Origin: Owenweeksia sp.
GTDB taxonomy: Bacteria; Bacteroidota; Bacteroidia; Flavobacteriales; Schleiferiaceae
DNA length: 39,629 nt
Direction of reading: 5' to 3'
Assembly (NCBI GenBank): GCA_028277105.1
Contig: JANQHO010000015.1
Location: 1-39,629 of the forward strand
Below the pieces are notes generated by a model. That model was not told where the DNA came from, made no database searches, and saw only the letters and a list, made by a program, of their open reading frames with translations. The translations under genes were made by a program, and so were the position numbers. Shown piece by piece: positions 36,015-39,629 of the stretch (position 1 is its first letter; every line of letters begins with the position of its first letter).

Positions 36015-36076
36015 GGTCGCGTAGCTCAGCTGGATACCTGCCTGCCGGCAGGCAGGGAGCATCTGCCAAAAGCAGA
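36015..36076 (+). pseudogene. tRNA-Arg 5' remnant, copy 2, split by a 20-base palindrome
   Basis: Bases 36015-36036 match the first 22 bases of the intact tRNA. The palindrome occupies 36037-36056, after which GAGCATCTGCC (36057-36067) resumes the tRNA without loss. The anticodon arm is degenerate: TCTGC and GCAGA remain but the loop is reduced to CAAAA. The nuclease ATG follows six bases later. The T arm and acceptor 3' strand are absent. Confidence 0.75.
36037..36056. repeat. 20-base perfect palindrome inside tRNA remnant
   Basis: CCTGCCTGCCGGCAGGCAGG is its own reverse complement. It sits between bases that are adjacent in the intact tRNA (GGATA and GAGC), so it looks like a clean insertion. 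I recall similar CCTGCC/GGCAGG palindromes scattered in Bacteroidota genomes. Confidence 0.8.
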
Positions 36077-36081
36077 TTATA

Positions 36082-36345
36082 ATGAAAGAGAAGTTCTTTG
36101 TATATGTGATCAGAAGCCTTAAAGACGGGCGATTTTATGTCGGTATGACAAATAACCCTGAACGAAGGCTCAAGGAGCACAATGCTGGAAAAAGCAAGTC
36201 TACCAAGGGATACAGACCATGGACATTGCTTTTTACAGAAGAATTACCATCACGCACAAAAGCTCGTAAACGGGAGATATATCTTAAAAGCGGAGTTGGT
36301 AAAGAGTATATAAAAAAATATTGGTCGCGTAGCTCAGCTGGATAG
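36082..36345 (+). CDS. Small GIY-YIG nuclease domain protein inserted at tRNA-Arg
   Basis: This 87-residue single-domain protein of the URI/GIY-YIG type is close to the minimal family length. The GIY half is seen in FVYVIRSLKDGRFYVGMTNN (Tyr8, Tyr19, Gly21), followed by the conserved Arg in NPERRLKEHN (Arg28/29, His33) and the metal-binding Glu65 in KARKREIYLKSG. All expected catalytic residues are present. The final residues SRSSAG and the TAG stop are encoded by the first 23 bases of the intact tRNA-Arg. It lies between a broken tRNA copy and the intact one, as expected of a mobile or homing-type nuclease that regenerated its target. The in vivo activity of such small proteins is unknown to me. 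Confidence 0.88.
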   Translation: MKEKFFVYVIRSLKDGRFYVGMTNNPERRLKEHNAGKSKSTKGYRPWTLLFTEELPSRTKARKREIYLKSGVGKEYIKKYWSRSSAG

Positions 36346-36396
36346 AGCATCTGCCTTCTAAGCAGACGGTCATAGGTTCGAATCCTATCGCGATCA
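36323..36396 (+). tRNA. tRNA-Arg, anticodon UCU (AGA codons)
   Basis: All four arms fold: acceptor GGTCGCG/CGCGATC (one G-T pair), D arm around GCTCAGCTGGATAGAGC, anticodon stem TCTGC/GCAGA with loop CTTCTAA (anticodon TCT), and T stem ATAGG/CCTAT with loop TTCGAAT. The discriminator is A at 36396 and CCA is not encoded. The first 23 bases also serve as the 3' end of the nuclease gene. A terminator follows 11 bases downstream. Confidence 0.95.
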
Positions 36397-36407
36397 CTTG
36401 ATGATCA

Positions 36408-36437
36408 AAGCCTAATGCCATGGCATTGGGCTTTTTT
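36408..36437 (+). terminator. Intrinsic terminator after tRNA-Arg
   Basis: An 11-bp stem, AAGCCTAATGC / GCATTGGGCTT (one T-G pair), with a CATG loop, ends in a run of six T. It would end transcripts from the tRNA promoter. Confidence 0.88.
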
Positions 36438-36511
36438 GTTGTCTGTTTGTCAAACTTGTTTGAATGAATATAAGCAACAAAAAAGAACAAACGAGCAAAG
36501 CGAGTAGGGCT

Positions 36512-36540
36512 TTGATCCACTGCACGGATAAGTTAGGATC
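36512..36540 (+). repeat. 29-base direct repeat, left copy
   Basis: The segment starts TTGATCCACTGC and ends AGTTAGGATC, and is identical to 39536-39564 in the same orientation. Its ends form a short inverted repeat (TGATCC / GGATCA in this copy). The two copies flank the FG-GAP gene. Confidence 0.85.
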
Positions 36541-36770
36541 ATTGAAAATAATCCATCTCACAAGGGAGTGTGGAGTAAGAGAGCGAAGAATGACGATTTC
36601 TTAACGCTTTCCTTTGCTCCAAAACTCTTCTCATACAGAACCTTTTGCATTTAGACTTCTGGTGACTTGATGAAACTAGCCGGGCATCAGTATATCCGAA
36701 TAAGGAGACCTTTGATCTTTAAATTGTATAAATTGAATGATAGAGGTGGAGGAGTTCTATAACTTAAACT

Positions 36771-36778
36771 TAAATTTG
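36771..36778 (+). promoter_or_regulatory. Candidate -7 box of the FG-GAP gene
   Basis: TAAATTTG matches TAnnTTTG exactly and lies 78 bases before ATG 36857. No well-spaced TTG is seen upstream, so this is a weak call. Confidence 0.3.
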
Positions 36779-36856
36779 AACAGTAGCTATCTTATTGTAT
36801 TAAGGTATCAAACCAAAAAACATAACTAACAGTAACACTTCAAAGCAGCTAATAGA

Positions 36857-39433
36857 ATGAAACACTTTGCACTACTCGTTATTCTAGCTATCAGTTCGGT
36901 AAGTTGGAGTCAAATTCAATTCAACCCTATTGTATCTAAGGACACATTTGATTTGAAGACACAGTTTTTCGAGAATGAATACTTCGATATCGACCTTGAC
37001 AATGACGGGGATATTGACCGGATCGCAACAAACTCAGATCAAACAATTTTAGTGAATAGCGGTAATGGGGAATTTTCAATTAATACAGATACTATACTAA
37101 GCGTTCTTTCCCAATACCGAGAGAGTTTAGTCATTGATTATAATGGTGATAGTTACGATGATTTCATTGTTTATATGCGAACTCCAGTTTTTGGTAAAAG
37201 CATCTATTTTTTTACCAACGATCAAAATGGAGGATTTACACGAACATCTGTTTCAAACCTATTGCGACTATCTAACTCTGTAACCGGTGATATTGATGGT
37301 GATGGTGATCAAGATTTTGTAGGTCATACATCTTCTTCCAACGTAGCCACTTCTTACTTTAACGATGGTTCAGGAACTTTTACCGTAAATCAAGATACGG
37401 CTTGCATTACCGATTACAACACATCAATCAACAATCTGCAGCTGATAGATGTTGATAACGATTCCGACTTAGATCTTATGGCGTCTTCCGGCAACACATC
37501 TTTTGTTGGTTCGGTGGAAATTTGGCTCAATGATGGAAATGGAAATTTCACAGAGGGCAATTTTTCTATACCAAAGTCTGTTGATGGATTTGCCATATTG
37601 GCCGAAGCTACCGGTGATAACTTACCCGATTTGTTTATCATGAATAGAACATCTTCTTCTGGCCCTGCATCAAGTCGTCAATTGGAAGTATATCAAAACC
37701 AGGGGGGGGCGTCATTTTCCGTATTAAATACCAGCATTCCTACTGTTCATTATGATCAATTCGATGTAAAAGACATGAACAATGATGGAAATGCCGATTT
37801 CATTGGCAAGCAATCAGGTGGTCAGGAATTCTCCATATTTGAAAATACCGGTAATGGTAGCTTTCAGAGCGCTACTCACAATCTTAACGATTACTTATTA
37901 CCACGAAGGCATAGATATTTTCAGCTAGGTGATTGGAATACCGATGGACTTCAAGATATTATTATTTATAATTCTAGTTTCAGTTTCATTAACTACAATA
38001 CGGGTAATTTTCAATTCAAACAACCCGTTTTATCCATATTACGCACAAGACTTGGTGGGGATGCTAAATATGGCGATATCAATGGGGATGGCTTTGAGGA
38101 TCTAGTCACCTTTGGAACTCCGCATGGATTACACCCCTACTGTGCAACCTATTTCAATAATGGAAATGGAGGGTTCCATTCAACACCTGTAGCACTACCA
38201 GACAGTTCTGTAAATGGAGATTTACATCTTTTTGATGCTGATAACGATGGCGACCTTGACCTATTTTTAAATGCCAGCACTGCAGCCTCCGGTGCCCCCA
38301 TATCCAGGCTATATCACAATGATGGCAGCGGGAATTTTGTCAGATCCAGTGCATCTTTCAGATACCTTGCTGATGATCGTAAAACCGTGATTAAATCTGC
38401 GGATGTAAATGCTGATGGTTTTGAGGATCTGATAATTGCCGGACACTTTACCAATACTCAAGGTCTACTGGGAGGAGGCCTATATGTTTACCTTCGCCAA
38501 TCACTTCACAGCTACTCAACTACTACGAAAGTTCCAAATCCCGGAACCTCTGTATCTACAAGAAACCTCGGGGATATCGCAATTGCAGATTTTAATGGTG
38601 ATGGCCACCCGGACATTTATTGGACCATGGAAGATATGAATGTAAACAGGTATCACCATGGTGCCATCTTTCAGAATGATGGCAATGCCAATTTTAGTCC
38701 GATTATCAATGGAGGGAATTTCTATAAAAGAAGTGGCAGTCAATCAGGAGATTCTGATACTGCAGATTATGATTTAGATGGCGATGTTGACTTAATCGTC
38801 AATGGAATTGATGAAAATGGGTCTTCATTTTGTAGACTATTTAAAAATGATGGAAATGCTATAATGACCGAAGACCTGTCCACCAACATACCCAGTGGAG
38901 GTCATGGGATTGTTGAGTTTATTGATTTTGATCTCGATCAGGATCCTGATATTGTAATTCAAAATGCCGATTCTTTGTCACTCTACTTAAATGATGGAAC
39001 GGGAAATTTCACTTATGAATCCCTTTCTAGTATTCCTAAGCATTATGCTAGTAAAGTCCTACTGAGAGATTTTGATAAAGATGACGATATCGATATATAC
39101 ACCATGGGAAGCTACATCAATATGCCCATAACAGATATCCATACATTCATTTACCAGAATCAAACCAATACATTCTCATTTACCGAATGGGATGTTCAAA
39201 ACTCACTACATTTTTACCCAAACCCCACAAATGGAAGAATAATCATAGATAATGAATCTCCTAACGAAGATGTTCAAATTACAATAATGGATATGATGGG
39301 GAAAGTTTTTTATGAGGAAGAATTCTTTCATTCTGCGCAAATAGACATCAACGTTGACTTGCCACCGGGTGCATATTTAATCAAGAAACGATTGGGTAAG
39401 ATTGAAAAAAGTGGAAAGCTTGTTATTTACTAA
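36857..39433 (+). CDS. FG-GAP/VCBS repeat protein with T9SS type A sorting domain
   Basis: An 858-residue secreted protein with signal peptide about 1-19 (SVSWSQ). The body holds about 14 FG-GAP/VCBS units with calcium-binding Asp-rich loops such as DIDLDNDGDIDR, GDIDGDGDQDF, GDINGDGFEDL and ADFNGDGHPDI, spaced about 50-60 residues apart, consistent with one or two seven-bladed propellers. The C-terminal domain (from about residue 785) starts LHFYPNPTNGRIII and ends SGKLVIY, the type A sorting signal recognised by the type IX system. It is therefore probably a cell-surface or released adhesin-like or ligand-binding protein. The binding target cannot be told. It stands alone, with its own candidate promoter, between two 29-base repeats. 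Confidence 0.92.
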   Translation: MKHFALLVILAISSVSWSQIQFNPIVSKDTFDLKTQFFENEYFDIDLDNDGDIDRIATNSDQTILVNSGNGEFSINTDTILSVLSQYRESLVIDYNGDSYDDFIVYMRTPVFGKSIYFFTNDQNGGFTRTSVSNLLRLSNSVTGDIDGDGDQDFVGHTSSSNVATSYFNDGSGTFTVNQDTACITDYNTSINNLQLIDVDNDSDLDLMASSGNTSFVGSVEIWLNDGNGNFTEGNFSIPKSVDGFAILAEATGDNLPDLFIMNRTSSSGPASSRQLEVYQNQGGASFSVLNTSIPTVHYDQFDVKDMNNDGNADFIGKQSGGQEFSIFENTGNGSFQSATHNLNDYLLPRRHRYFQLGDWNTDGLQDIIIYNSSFSFINYNTGNFQFKQPVLSILRTRLGGDAKYGDINGDGFEDLVTFGTPHGLHPYCATYFNNGNGGFHSTPVALPDSSVNGDLHLFDADNDGDLDLFLNASTAASGAPISRLYHNDGSGNFVRSSASFRYLADDRKTVIKSADVNADGFEDLIIAGHFTNTQGLLGGGLYVYLRQSLHSYSTTTKVPNPGTSVSTRNLGDIAIADFNGDGHPDIYWTMEDMNVNRYHHGAIFQNDGNANFSPIINGGNFYKRSGSQSGDSDTADYDLDGDVDLIVNGIDENGSSFCRLFKNDGNAIMTEDLSTNIPSGGHGIVEFIDFDLDQDPDIVIQNADSLSLYLNDGTGNFTYESLSSIPKHYASKVLLRDFDKDDDIDIYTMGSYINMPITDIHTFIYQNQTNTFSFTEWDVQNSLHFYPNPTNGRIIIDNESPNEDVQITIMDMMGKVFYEEEFFHSAQIDINVDLPPGAYLIKKRLGKIEKSGKLVIY

Positions 39434-39535
39434 GTTTTAAATGTTAGTCTAGATTTTGTTTTGTATTAGTTCACAAAAGCTTTGAGTTTGTAAACTTTTC
39501 AAATTCAATCAGTAATTCCCAAAATTGCTTCGACA

Positions 39536-39564
39536 TTGATCCACTGCACGGATAAGTTAGGATC
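39536..39564 (+). repeat. 29-base direct repeat, right copy
   Basis: Identical over 29 bases to 36512-36540 and in the same orientation, 3024 bases apart. The sequence after it (GCGAAGTAATCC) is only loosely like that after the left copy (ATTGAAAATAATCC). Confidence 0.85.
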
Positions 39565-39572
39565 GCGAAGTA

Positions 39573-39623
39573 ATCCTGTAAAAGATCGCAGCTTCACTTT
39601 CGGAATTCGGAGCGTTACAGGAT
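39573..39623. repeat. Inverted repeat at right edge
   Basis: ATCCTGTAA (39573-39581) and TTACAGGAT (39615-39623) form a 9-bp inverted repeat with a 33-base spacer. It lies just after the right 29-base repeat. It could be a hairpin, or part of a larger element cut by the window edge. Confidence 0.5.
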
Positions 39624-39629
39624 CATAAA

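Larger units (their letters stand above)
36438..36856. other. Intergenic region between tRNA-Arg and the FG-GAP gene
   Basis: This 419-base region has no plausible gene. It contains a TCAAAC-TT-GTTTGA inverted repeat (36450-36463), the first copy of a 29-base repeat (36512-36540) and a candidate -7 box (36771-36778). The minus-strand frame over 36284-36520 is an antisense shadow of the tRNA. Confidence 0.6.

Noticed and set aside
36284..36520. Minus-strand frame of 78 codons over the tRNA
   Set aside because: It is the antisense of tRNA-Arg and its terminator; its GFEPMTVCLEG-type sequence is a well-known artefact of translating tRNA genes backwards.
35870..39564. Integrated phage or integrative element at tRNA-Arg
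   Set aside because: No integrase, recombinase, transposase or phage gene is present, and the 29-base repeats do not match the tRNA 3' end.

Overview
The window looks like a chromosomal segment of a Bacteroidota bacterium, probably an aerobic and possibly marine Flavobacteriia- or Cytophagia-like lineage. Evidence for this: a type IX secretion plug-domain protein (DUF5103), a T9SS type A sorting domain on an FG-GAP protein, a DUF5723 outer-membrane family protein, a complete Na+-NQR operon, giant Bacteroidota-style RHS proteins, and promoter-like TAnnTTTG boxes with no clear Shine-Dalgarno sequences. No genus can be named from the sequence alone.

Layout. Positions 1-6321 (minus strand) hold a probable co-directional run recQ > rfbC > lytic transglycosylase > uvrA, with uvrA running off the left edge. 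Positions 6476-8087 (plus) hold tatC and lptB. Positions 8090-10376 (minus) hold the T9SS plug-domain gene and, one base downstream, a Sua5/YrdC gene. Positions 10502-16449 (plus) are nqrABCDEF, closed by a strong intrinsic terminator. Up to about 16.5 kb this is ordinary housekeeping DNA.

Positions 16806-34244 are the accessory core: a tightly packed seven-gene plus-strand unit. It encodes a small secreted protein, an OmpH/Skp-like coiled-coil protein, a lipoprotein, a 2094-residue SpvB/TcB-like giant, a 229-residue LolA-like exported protein, a 2601-residue RHS-core giant with a variable C-terminal tip, and an exported TPR protein. Most junctions overlap or are separated by a few bases. I read it as a two-giant RHS system with its own envelope-transit helpers. 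The tip and TPR gene are clearly richer in AT, as expected of an exchanged effector/partner module. The function is inferred, not shown.

Positions 34322-35740 (minus) encode a DUF5723 protein. Positions 35870-36437 are a layered insertion locus in tRNA-Arg(UCU): a good promoter, then two broken 5' copies of the tRNA (each interrupted in the D arm by a different short insert), then a small GIY-YIG nuclease gene ending inside the intact tRNA, then a terminator. Positions 36857-39433 carry a T9SS-exported FG-GAP repeat protein flanked by a perfect 29-bp direct repeat.
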